Assembly: GCA_964345105.1 (NCBI GenBank)
Contig: CAYFPZ010000032.1
Span: 1-10,914 of the forward strand
Source of the DNA: DG-33 sp964345105
Lineage (GTDB): Archaea; Hadarchaeota; Hadarchaeia; Hadarchaeales; Hadarchaeaceae
Reading direction: 5' to 3'
DNA: 10,914 nucleotides
Under the pieces are notes generated by a model, which saw only the letters and a list, made by a program, of their open reading frames with translations, was not told where the DNA came from and made no database searches. Of the stretch, positions 1 to 5,497 are shown in pieces; the stretch's first letter is position 1, and each line of letters begins with the position of its first letter. Both the position numbers and the translations under genes were made by a program.

Positions 1-183
1 GCGCTCGCAGACCAGCTTGCCACAGCGGCGCAGGCTGTAATGGGCGAGGCTGCCGAGGGGGTCCCCGTCGCAGTAGTGCGTGGAGCTGGGGTCGAACTCG
101 TCGAAAAGACGAAGCGCTCGCCGAAGATTTCGCCCAAGCGGTGCATTTATTCTGATATGCTGAAGCTTTCGAAGAAATCTTAG
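1..183 (+). CDS. cofE: Probable coenzyme F420-0:L-glutamate ligase, C-terminal end (partial)
   Basis: Only the last 60 codons are in the window; the reading frame is open from base 1 to the TAG at 181-183. The segment ADQLATAAQAVMGEA followed by EGVPVAVVRG matches my recollection of the conserved C-terminal part of CofE, which adds glutamate residues to coenzyme F420-0 using GTP. The tail is basic and ends in LKLSKKS. CofE-like domains also occur in related nitroreductase fusions, and the N-terminal part is outside the window, so the call rests on this short motif. The gene converges on the tRNA on the other strand, with no base between its stop codon and the tRNA CCA end. Confidence 0.68.
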   Translation, partial: ALADQLATAAQAVMGEAAEGVPVAVVRGAGVELVEKTKRSPKISPKRCIYSDMLKLSKKS

Positions 184-271
184 TGGTGGGCCCGCGGGGA
201 TTCGAACCCCGGTAACCACCGAACCCAGTCACCTTGTGAGGGTGGCGTCTTAACCACTGGACCACGGGCCC
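184..271 (-). tRNA. tRNA-Val (anticodon CAC) with a short intron
   Basis: On the minus strand the acceptor arm GGGCCCG pairs perfectly with CGGGCCC, followed by discriminator A and an encoded CCA (184-186). The T arm is CGGGG-TTCGAAT-CCCCG and the D arm carries GTCC...AGTGGTT. Read without removing anything, the variable region would be about 17 nt, wrong for a valine tRNA, and the anticodon stem would have a mismatch. Removing 13 nt after position 37 restores a perfect 5-bp anticodon stem (CCACC/GGTGG), a 7-nt loop CUCACAC with anticodon CAC, and a 4-nt variable loop. The mature tRNA is 75 nt including CCA. It reads GUG codons. Confidence 0.95.
222..234 (-). other. tRNA-Val intron at canonical position 37/38 (13 nt)
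   Basis: Minus-strand intron AGGTGACTGGGTT. It fits the archaeal bulge-helix-bulge substrate of the tRNA splicing endonuclease. Exon bases 32-35 (CUCA) pair with intron UGGG to give the 4-bp central helix. The 5' bulge is C36-A37|A and the 3' bulge is U-U|C38, each cut after its second base. The apical part is a 6-nt loop (GGUGAC). I folded this by eye, but all parts fit the rule exactly. Confidence 0.88.
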
Positions 272-286
272 GAGTAAAATTTGACG

Positions 287-297
287 ACTCGATATTA
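287..297 (-). promoter_or_regulatory. Putative TATA box of the tRNA-Val gene
   Basis: The minus strand has an AT-rich TTTAATAT-type stretch about 20-25 nt upstream of the tRNA 5' end (271), preceded by a purine-rich run (AAAAG). This matches the usual spacing of archaeal BRE/TATA to a start point near the tRNA 5' end. It is one weak motif in an AT-rich gap. Confidence 0.4.
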
Positions 298-326
298 AAC
301 TTTTAGAATTGAACTTTTGGACGCGG

Positions 327-530
327 CTAGATTATTCCCAAATCGGTCAGCAAGCGCTTCGCTCGCTCCTCGCCCAAGAGCTTTATGAGTTCCCGCTCGG
401 ATTTCTCATCCCATCTTCGGAGGATCTCCTCTACCCGCTCCACTTGCCCGGGGGCCAAATCTCTGGCTGCCTTTTCGAGCATGTGCTTTCTTCCCTTGAG
501 CACATCCTCGGGTTTGAAAACTACACCCAA
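327..530 (-). CDS. Small charged hypothetical protein (possibly a truncated form)
   Basis: A 67-residue reading frame beginning at TTG (530-528), with a Shine-Dalgarno GGGGAG about 4 nt upstream, ending in TAG. I do not recognise the family. The sequence is highly charged and predicted helical: a first part FKPEDVLKGRKHMLEKAA, then a probable helix around VERVEEILRRW and a basic C-terminal helix ending LTDLGII. It looks soluble and could bind nucleic acid or protein, but that is a guess. The frame stays open upstream, past a TGA at 557-555, to an ATG at 599, so the gene may originally have encoded about 90 residues (see findings). The clear ribosome site in front of the TTG favours a real short protein. 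Confidence 0.5.
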   Translation of the reverse strand: MGVVFKPEDVLKGRKHMLEKAARDLAPGQVERVEEILRRWDEKSERELIKLLGEERAKRLLTDLGII

Positions 531-658
531 ATTCTCCCCACTTTTAATTTTGGCTCAGAACCTCTTTAATTTGATGAGCCCGATGGGTTTGACGAACATC
601 AAGTGGGCTAAACCTAAGTTAATGCATCTAAAAAAACGATTTGGATATGTTACTTTCT

Positions 659-672
659 TGAAACAAAATTTA
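659..672 (+). promoter_or_regulatory. BRE/TATA promoter element for the ICMT-like gene
   Basis: The 14-mer TGAAACAAAATTTA combines a purine-rich BRE-like part (GAAACAA) with an AT-rich TATA part (AAATTTA). Start of transcription about 25 nt downstream would fall near 695, giving a short leader that contains the ribosome site GAGGGGGT just before the ATG at 711. The same 14-mer occurs at 4164-4177 in front of another plus-strand gene. Confidence 0.6.
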
Positions 673-710
673 AAATGCATCTGATTAACAACAAAAGCGA
701 GGGGGTCAAG

Positions 711-1673
711 ATGATTAGAATGAATTCAAAGCTCCTCATTTTGATCCTTTTGGCGGTTGTGTTCACCCTAGCTTTGACTTTTGCTACTTTGGAGATTCCC
801 TATGTAATTAACGACGTACTAAGGACTCATTTTCCAGATATTAGTCAATGGGCAGAACCTGAGCGTGCAGAGGAGTTTCTGAGAAATATAAGGCCAATAG
901 GCTATGCTTGCCTTGGGATTATTTTATCCTTGATAGTTGTGGGTTTCATAAAAGGTAAAAGAGGTCTGTCCTCCATGGGGTCGATCGCCTTTTTCATACC
1001 AACCTTCGGTTACTTCGCCGCATCAATGTTCTTTCTCGCTGGCGCGGGGGTGCTGAGGGCTCTATGGATGCCTTTTTTGGATTCTTCTATAGACCTCTTG
1101 AAGCTGGGAGACGTCGCCTACCTTCCGTATATGGTCATAGCGTACCCGTTTAGACTGATAGGAGTAGATATCGGAGTGTCCATATCAACTTTGGCTATAG
1201 GGTTAGGTATTTTTGCTTTCATTTTGGGCACGATTACTTGGTTCTACGGAAAATTAGAAAGAAGAAAAATATTTGATTTCTGGATTTACAAATATTCAAG
1301 GCATCCTCAATACTTAGGCTTCCTTATATGGAGTTACGGAATCATGTTGCTTGCATCCCTTTCCCCAGTACCTTTTGGAGGCATAAATCCGGGAGCGAGC
1401 TTTCCATGGTTGATTACATCCCTAGCAGTAATTTGTGTTGCATTGAGAGAGGAAATTAAAATGGTTAAATTATATGGTAAAAGTTATTCAAGGTATCGAG
1501 AGAGCTCTCCTTTCATGCTGCCTTTCCCCAAGTTTATTTCCTCAGCGGTTACGGCTCCTATCAGAATTCTATTCAAGAGTAACTTGCCGAAGAACGGAAA
1601 GGAAATCGTCGCAACATTTGCGATTTACATTATAATACTCATATTGTTATCGCTGCCATTTTTACTACTGTAA
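711..1673 (+). CDS. Isoprenylcysteine methyltransferase (ICMT/PEMT)-like integral membrane protein
   Basis: A 320-residue multi-pass membrane protein. An upstream ATG at 675 exists, but the strong ribosome site GAGGGGGTC (699-708) and the promoter at 659-672 favour ATG 711. The C-terminal half carries the hallmarks of the ICMT/phospholipid methyltransferase superfamily. RHPQY at about residues 197-201 sits at the start of a membrane helix and is followed by LGFLIWSYG. Near residue 246 comes REE, then YGKSYSRY and a proline-rich end. In this superfamily these elements bind S-adenosylmethionine and catalyse O- or N-methylation of lipid-like or prenylated substrates. The protein is longer than typical members (about 200 residues): it has extra hydrophobic helices before the catalytic region and one more at the C-terminus. 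The substrate is unknown. It is a single-gene unit, converging with the ABC permease. Confidence 0.75.
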   Translation: MIRMNSKLLILILLAVVFTLALTFATLEIPYVINDVLRTHFPDISQWAEPERAEEFLRNIRPIGYACLGIILSLIVVGFIKGKRGLSSMGSIAFFIPTFGYFAASMFFLAGAGVLRALWMPFLDSSIDLLKLGDVAYLPYMVIAYPFRLIGVDIGVSISTLAIGLGIFAFILGTITWFYGKLERRKIFDFWIYKYSRHPQYLGFLIWSYGIMLLASLSPVPFGGINPGASFPWLITSLAVICVALREEIKMVKLYGKSYSRYRESSPFMLPFPKFISSAVTAPIRILFKSNLPKNGKEIVATFAIYIIILILLSLPFLLL

Positions 1674-1686
1674 GAACCTGCGGGTC

Positions 1687-1714
1687 ACAAGCTGAAACCT
1701 TGTTCCATTTTTTT
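1687..1714 (+). terminator. Hairpin plus T-tract after the ICMT-like gene
   Basis: ACAAG (1687-1691) can pair with CTTGT (1699-1703), followed shortly by seven T residues (1708-1714). It lies 13 nt after the TAA of the plus-strand gene, in the 43-nt gap between two convergent genes. The T-tract is the part most relevant to archaeal termination; the 5-bp hairpin may be incidental. Confidence 0.5.
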
Positions 1715-1716
1715 CG

Positions 1717-3267
1717 TTATTCGATTCTACTCAGATTTCTTTTTCCAAGGTAGATGAACACGATCCCCAGTAACCAAATCAGCGGAAGATACAACAATGG
1801 GAGATTAAAAACGATTGTAGAGACTATTAACAATCCAGCCGAAAACATCGTAAGTATCATCGCGTTTACCATCAACTCTGCTGGTTTCTCAGAGAAGACT
1901 GGCATCAAGAGGAAGAAGCCGAGGGCGAAAGCCACGTACGCCGCAACAATCAGCACCAATAATCCAGCGTAAGCTAAAAAAGAAATAAATGTGATTTGAG
2001 GAACTAAGATTAATGAAATAGTTGCATACACTACAACAATTGGTATCACCACTAGCCAACTTTGCAGCAACCGCCCCTTGATAAGCTTCCCCTCACCCGA
2101 AGGTGATTTCCTGTATATGAAGAGATTTTCCTTTCCGCGGACCGTTACTTCGCCGACTACGAACGCTGCAAGTATCGGAAACAAAAAAATTCCCATCAAC
2201 ACCGGCCCTGTAATTTCCTCATAACCGCCGAAGAATACCCTCACCAAAACAAGTAGGCCTACGACATAGGCAATCTTAGAAAGGTTCTCAAACCTTCGAC
2301 CATAGTCCTTAAAGATAGATACTAGAAGAGTGCCGAACGATCTGCCTCCACCTAGATATTTTACGGTTTTATAGAAGGTACCGTCCGGTTTAGCCTTTGA
2401 AGCTGTGAAGGTGGTGAGGTCAAGGCTGTAGGCGCGACCAGCCGCTTTTGCGCCCAGCCACAGCGCCGCTATGAAGAAGAGAATAAGACCCCCGAATCGA
2501 GTCAGCGTCTCGAACCAGACGGCGGCGATGTTACCTGGGTTGGATGCGAAGCCGACAAAAATTTCCGCCCCCCAAGAACTAGGCAACAGACCGAGAGCGG
2601 CTTTGACCATCCCGCTCGTCCCGGGATCAACAAGGGCTTCGAGCAAGCCTCCACCCATAATTGCGTACATAACTGCAATCGCGGGTAGAACGATGATTAA
2701 CGAGAGGGCTTTTCCAATATCCTTTCCACGAGCGGTTTTTCCAAGCTTTGTTCTCAAGATAGCGGCAATCACGGTACCGATCCAGAGTGCGGAAAGAAAC
2801 GTGACGATAAAAGTCATTATTATTATCGCTATCTGAACCATGTCCAGCCCCAGAGGATTCAGAAGAGCTGTGAAAAAACCAACGACTACCGTGATGAGGA
2901 TGGCATAGAAAGGGGTTGCGCCCAGAAACTTGCCCAGGAGAACGTCACTCGGCTTTATGGGAGCTGCGCGAAGAATCTCAAGCTGCCCAGTTTGCATTTC
3001 CCTTAACGCCAAGCTGATTGGAAATAACATCAAGAAGAAAAAGAACACGAACAGTATGATCTGTACCAAGGGAACGGCAGCTTGGGATAGGATGAGAGCG
3101 AGGAAATCTCCGATGAACGGGCTAACGAATGCTGGCGCAATGAACACCACAAAAACCGCTAGCAGCCCTATTACCAGATAGGGAAAGTAGGGCCTTATTT
3201 TCCGTACACTGCTTGTGATAGTACGATATTCATTTCTTGCAATCACAAGCCACTTAGGCACTGGCAC
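1717..3267 (-). CDS. ABC-2 type transporter permease
   Basis: A 516-residue, very hydrophobic protein with roughly a dozen predicted membrane segments. It opens with the ARNEYR segment typical of ABC-2 permeases just before the first helix. The cytoplasmic segment REMQTGQLEILRAAPIKPSD (about residues 89-108) resembles the coupling region of this class (typically E...GT.E.L...P). A second hydrophilic region follows around residues 290-335, before a C-terminal block of helices. The GTG start at 3267 has GGAG 7 nt upstream; a second GTG at 3261 is also possible, with GAGGT closer to it. The gene overlaps the 3' end of the ATPase gene by 14 nt, so the two are translated together and form one exporter. 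The cargo cannot be read from sequence. Confidence 0.85.
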   Translation of the reverse strand: MPVPKWLVIARNEYRTITSSVRKIRPYFPYLVIGLLAVFVVFIAPAFVSPFIGDFLALILSQAAVPLVQIILFVFFFFLMLFPISLALREMQTGQLEILRAAPIKPSDVLLGKFLGATPFYAILITVVVGFFTALLNPLGLDMVQIAIIIMTFIVTFLSALWIGTVIAAILRTKLGKTARGKDIGKALSLIIVLPAIAVMYAIMGGGLLEALVDPGTSGMVKAALGLLPSSWGAEIFVGFASNPGNIAAVWFETLTRFGGLILFFIAALWLGAKAAGRAYSLDLTTFTASKAKPDGTFYKTVKYLGGGRSFGTLLVSIFKDYGRRFENLSKIAYVVGLLVLVRVFFGGYEEITGPVLMGIFLFPILAAFVVGEVTVRGKENLFIYRKSPSGEGKLIKGRLLQSWLVVIPIVVVYATISLILVPQITFISFLAYAGLLVLIVAAYVAFALGFFLLMPVFSEKPAELMVNAMILTMFSAGLLIVSTIVFNLPLLYLPLIWLLGIVFIYLGKRNLSRIE

Positions 3268-4033
3268 CTCTCTGCTCCCTCCACGCCAAGAGTTCCCTCT
3301 CCTCCACTCCTCCGGTTATCGCAATGAACGCCCCCTCCAATGTCTTCTTTTCCGTCTGAGCGATGATTTCATCTACGGTGCCTAATGCAATGAGCTTGCC
3401 CTGGTTGATGATGCCTATTCGGTCGCACAGTTCCTCCACGATTGGTAAAATGTGGCTGCAAATGAAGATCGTTTTCCCTGCCCTGTCCGCTAACCCCTTT
3501 ATCAGATCCTTCACCATGAGAGCTGCGCGGGGGTCTAGCATTGAAGTGGGTTCGTCAAAGAACAGGATAGCAGGATCGTGGATCAGAGCTGCTGCAATCA
3601 AGACTTTCTGTTTCATGCCTCGGCTGTAGCTTTCAAGCAGGTAGTCACGTCTATTGTAAAGCCCAAATAGCTTCAGCAAATCATCTATCCTTTCAGGCAG
3701 AATATCACCGGGGACATCGTAAAGGGCCCCCATTAACTCCAGAAACTCGTAGGCGCTGAGCTTCTCGTACAACCCAGGCGACTCGGCAAGCAAGCCCGTG
3801 ACTCGCTTCACCTCCGTTTCCTCTTTGAGAATGTCGTGGCCGTTCACGGTGGCTGTACCGCTGGTCGGCTTTATGATGCAGTTCAGCAAGCGAACGGTTG
3901 TCGTCTTACCTGCCCCGTTTGGGCCGAGAAGACCAAAGGTTTCTCCCTCATGGACTTCGAGGTCTAACTCATCCACCGCCTTGATCTTGCCACCCTTGCC
4001 ATAATACTTAGACAACTTATCCGTGCGTATCAA
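3254..4033 (-). CDS. ABC transporter ATP-binding protein (ABC-2/NatA-like exporter)
   Basis: A 259-residue nucleotide-binding subunit. Walker A is GPNGAGKTT (residues 37-45), the signature is YSRGMKQ (about 136-142, the variant common in ABC-2 exporters), Walker B is ILFFDEP (156-162), the D-loop is SMLD and the H-loop histidine is His194. At the Q-loop position the sequence is LLAESPGLY, so glutamate replaces the usual glutamine, a change I associate with this drug/lipid export subfamily. The TTG start at 4033 is preceded by AGAGGT about 15 nt upstream, rather far, and no better start is in frame. It pairs with the overlapping permease downstream. Confidence 0.92.
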   Translation of the reverse strand: MIRTDKLSKYYGKGGKIKAVDELDLEVHEGETFGLLGPNGAGKTTTVRLLNCIIKPTSGTATVNGHDILKEETEVKRVTGLLAESPGLYEKLSAYEFLELMGALYDVPGDILPERIDDLLKLFGLYNRRDYLLESYSRGMKQKVLIAAALIHDPAILFFDEPTSMLDPRAALMVKDLIKGLADRAGKTIFICSHILPIVEELCDRIGIINQGKLIALGTVDEIIAQTEKKTLEGAFIAITGGVEERELLAWREQRGASA

Positions 4034-4074
4034 AACTTTCGTATCTATACCTCTTCTACGGCTTTTTGAGTAAG

Positions 4075-4086
4075 TTTTATATATAA
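4075..4086 (-). promoter_or_regulatory. Probable TATA box of the ABC exporter operon
   Basis: On the minus strand TTATATATAAAA lies about 42 nt upstream of the TTG start. Transcription about 25 nt downstream of its centre would begin near 4055, giving a leader of roughly 20 nt that includes the AGAGGT ribosome site at 4054-4049. Confidence 0.55.
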
Positions 4087-4118
4087 TTGATGTGGATTTT
4101 CTGCGCTCAGTTTTCCAA

Positions 4119-4164
4119 ATTTAACTCTTCCAATCGCCTTTGGCTCCATTTTTTTGAGTTAAAT
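4119..4164. repeat. Perfect 9-bp inverted repeat in the divergent intergenic region
   Basis: ATTTAACTC (4119-4127) is the exact reverse complement of GAGTTAAAT (4156-4164), separated by 28 nt. The spacer holds a nested CCAA...TTGG and a T-run. It lies between the divergent ABC operon and the short membrane ORF, and its right arm touches the BRE/TATA element starting at 4164. It could be a paired operator or an RNA stem; nothing in the sequence decides this. Confidence 0.45.
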
Positions 4165-4177
4165 GAAACAAAATTTA
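4164..4177 (+). promoter_or_regulatory. BRE/TATA promoter element for the short membrane ORF
   Basis: This is the same 14-mer, TGAAACAAAATTTA, as at 659-672. It is followed 36 nt later by ATG 4214, compared with 38 nt to the ATG of the ICMT-like gene. An element repeated at near-identical spacing supports its use as a real promoter. Expected start of transcription is near 4200. Confidence 0.55.
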
Positions 4178-4213
4178 TTTGCTCATCGTCTCTCATTAAT
4201 TAAATGGTCTGAA

Positions 4214-4324
4214 ATGAGGAAAATTTTTGCTCTAATCGCCATCATAGCCGGAACGGTTATATTCGGAAGTTGGGTTTGGACGGTGGCTGAAAAAGAAAAA
4301 CAATTATTGGAATTTATCTTCTAA
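4214..4324 (+). CDS. Short hydrophobic membrane ORF, probably frameshifted
   Basis: Thirty-six codons from ATG 4214 to TAA 4322-4324. It starts with MRKIFALIAIIAG and continues as a hydrophobic helix ending near SWVWTVAEKEK, so it should insert in the membrane with its charged end after the helix. No ribosome site is visible. Moving to the -1 frame in the run of five A residues at 4296-4300 gives a second hydrophobic segment (IIGIYLLTIGYPAA, then EAATTLLCFQIL), open to 4464. The short product is therefore probably the first half of a two-helix protein, broken by an indel or joined by slippage. The family is not recognised. Confidence 0.45.
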   Translation: MRKIFALIAIIAGTVIFGSWVWTVAEKEKQLLEFIF

Positions 4325-4383
4325 CAATCGGATATCCTGCCGCCGAGGCCGCCACCACCCTACTCTGCTTTCAAATATTGAAA

Positions 4384-4773
4384 TTACCTAGCTTCCGTGT
4401 CTTCTTCAAATATCGCGAGTACGTTGCCGTCGGGGTCTACGAACATCGCCCAGTAGCCTACTGAAGGGACTGCAGTCTTGGGGACTATTATCTTGCCACC
4501 AGCATCCTCTATCTTCTTTGCGTATTCGTCAACAGACTCAACAAGTATGTAGTTCGTAATTTTGTGTTCGGGATTCTGTCTTTTCATCATTCCTCCGTTA
4601 ACGCCTATTTCAGTGAGCTTGCCCTGTTCGTCTACGGGAACTGTACTTATCATCCAATAGTCAATTGGTCCTGGGGATTTCTCAATTTTCCATCCAAACA
4701 CATTCTCATAGAACTGCTTGAGCTTCTCTGGGTTGTCGGCTGGTATTTCAAAATGTACGATTGTGTGGCTCAT
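4384..4773 (-). CDS. VOC-family (glyoxalase/bleomycin-resistance fold) protein
   Basis: A 129-residue single-domain protein that covers two beta-alpha-beta-beta-beta modules. Module one runs from HTIVHFEIPADNPEKLKQFY through FGWKIEK. Module two begins near residue 72 (ITNYILVESVDEYAKKIEDAGG) and ends in the classic FVDPDGNVLAIFEED. His7 and Glu123 occupy typical metal-ligand positions. Members bind a metal ion and act on varied small substrates (glyoxalase, dioxygenase, epimerase or resistance roles), so no reaction can be assigned. This short one-domain type usually forms dimers. ATG 4773 is preceded by GAGATGA, consistent with a ribosome site. The gene stands alone, downstream of the mevalonate operon on the same strand, with its own probable promoter. 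Confidence 0.85.
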   Translation of the reverse strand: MSHTIVHFEIPADNPEKLKQFYENVFGWKIEKSPGPIDYWMISTVPVDEQGKLTEIGVNGGMMKRQNPEHKITNYILVESVDEYAKKIEDAGGKIIVPKTAVPSVGYWAMFVDPDGNVLAIFEEDTEAR

Positions 4774-4790
4774 TCTTTCATCTCGAACTT

Positions 4791-4815
4791 AACATATGTT
4801 TAAAAATTATTAATG
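4791..4815 (-). promoter_or_regulatory. AT-rich promoter with a 10-bp palindrome upstream of the VOC gene
   Basis: The minus strand reads through an AT-rich TATA-like stretch (about 4815-4798, including TTTTTAAAC) into the perfect palindrome AACATATGTT (4791-4800). This lies 18-42 nt upstream of ATG 4773. Which AT stretch acts as the TATA box is unclear; the more distal one would keep the ribosome site in the transcript. The palindrome could be a regulator site. Confidence 0.4.
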
Positions 4816-4875
4816 TTATGCTCGGATGGTACTCTTGGAGTCAAAAATTTGGGAGAATTAAGGTAACTTCCAATT

Positions 4876-5112
4876 CTACCTTTCTAACTCCTTTAGAACT
4901 TTCTCAAGCCGCGCCAACATTTCCCGCTTCAGTCCTATAAACACGCCTCCTTGCTTGCCACTGACAAATGTTGCCTCGTTCGGCTTGATGATCTCGTTCA
5001 AGATCGGCGCTTCTATGTCGATGTGAGGGATTTTTGAACGTGTTAGCGGGTCACGCTTGTGGATGTAAATTTTTGCCTTAATCTCAATTTTACTTTCAGC
5101 TGGTCCAGTCAT
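4876..5112 (-). CDS. Hypothetical 78-residue protein coupled to phosphomevalonate dehydratase
   Basis: I do not recognise this family. The best start is ATG 5112, one base after the stop of the dehydratase small subunit, with GAGGT 8 nt upstream inside the end of that gene; a TTG at 5127 is less likely. The product starts MTGPAESKIEIKAKIYIHKR and looks like a beta-rich body (IEIKAKIYIHKR, HIDIEAP, ATFVSG, GGVFIGL) with a C-terminal helix ending in LARLEKVLKELER. It has no membrane segment and no cysteine. Its place as last gene of the mevalonate operon, translationally coupled to the dehydratase, suggests an accessory subunit, an assembly or stability factor, or a regulator of isoprenoid synthesis. 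That is inferred from position only. Confidence 0.8.
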   Translation of the reverse strand: MTGPAESKIEIKAKIYIHKRDPLTRSKIPHIDIEAPILNEIIKPNEATFVSGKQGGVFIGLKREMLARLEKVLKELER

Positions 5113-5113
5113 T

Positions 5114-5497
5114 TTACTCGACCTCAACTATAGCTTCGTCCGCATCGACTTTCAACTTATCCCCTGTCTTGATTTTGTCAATGTCAATTCCATCAACGCA
5201 AGGAATCCCCGCCAAGATGACTCCCGTCGCAACAATCGTTTCCGTTTCCTTGTTAACTATCGCGGCTGGCGCTACCCCGTTCTTTTTCAGGCCATAGATA
5301 ATGTAAGATCCAACCGTGGAGCCCTTCCCTTGTGGGAACACCAAGATTTTATCCTTCACCGATTTGCCCTCGAGTTCGTGCCCTTTCTCAATGACCAAAC
5401 CATTTTTTGGGTCTATCCCGCCGTAGAACCCTATCGGCTCCTTCGAAACTATAGCCTCGCCTCGAGCCTTCCCTGGGCTGATCATCCGACCCTTCAT
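5114..5497 (-). CDS. Phosphomevalonate dehydratase small subunit (aconitase X swivel domain)
   Basis: A 127-residue swivelling-domain subunit of the aconitase X family (DUF126 type). With the large subunit it dehydrates (R)-5-phosphomevalonate to trans-anhydromevalonate 5-phosphate in the archaeal mevalonate pathway. The diagnostic block is FPQGKGSTVGSYIIYGLKKN (residues 54-73), followed by APAAIVNKETETIVATGVIL and GIPCVDGID. The GKGS.VGSY part is the conserved substrate-binding loop of these domains. ATG 5497 overlaps the TGA of the large subunit (ATGA), with GGAGGG 9 nt upstream, so the two subunits are translationally coupled. Aconitase X enzymes acting on hydroxyproline share the fold; the flanking mevalonate genes decide the assignment. 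Confidence 0.93.
   Translation of the reverse strand: MKGRMISPGKARGEAIVSKEPIGFYGGIDPKNGLVIEKGHELEGKSVKDKILVFPQGKGSTVGSYIIYGLKKNGVAPAAIVNKETETIVATGVILAGIPCVDGIDIDKIKTGDKLKVDADEAIVEVE

Noticed and set aside
184..271. Class II (long variable arm) tRNA such as Leu or Ser
   Set aside because: The anticodon is CAC, and the extra bases form a perfect archaeal splice motif rather than a variable stem.
327..599. Selenocysteine at the in-frame TGA
   Set aside because: Archaeal selenoproteins are known from few lineages and need a SECIS in the untranslated region. No such stem was evident, and the context is not a redox motif. Kept only as a remote option in the finding.
621..681. Direct repeat AATGCATCT at 621-629 and 673-681
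   Set aside because: Only 9 nt containing the common palindrome ATGCAT. One copy overlaps the promoter and start region of the ICMT-like gene; too short to claim as a regulatory repeat.
309..684. Two overlapping plus-strand frames opposite the 67-residue gene
   Set aside because: They lie antisense to a frame with a ribosome site and charged protein-like composition. Their products are rich in serine, leucine and phenylalanine without any motif, as expected of shadow frames.
675..710. ATG at 675 as start of the ICMT-like gene
   Set aside because: It directly abuts the TATA element and would precede the expected transcription start. The ribosome site GAGGGGGT points to ATG 711.
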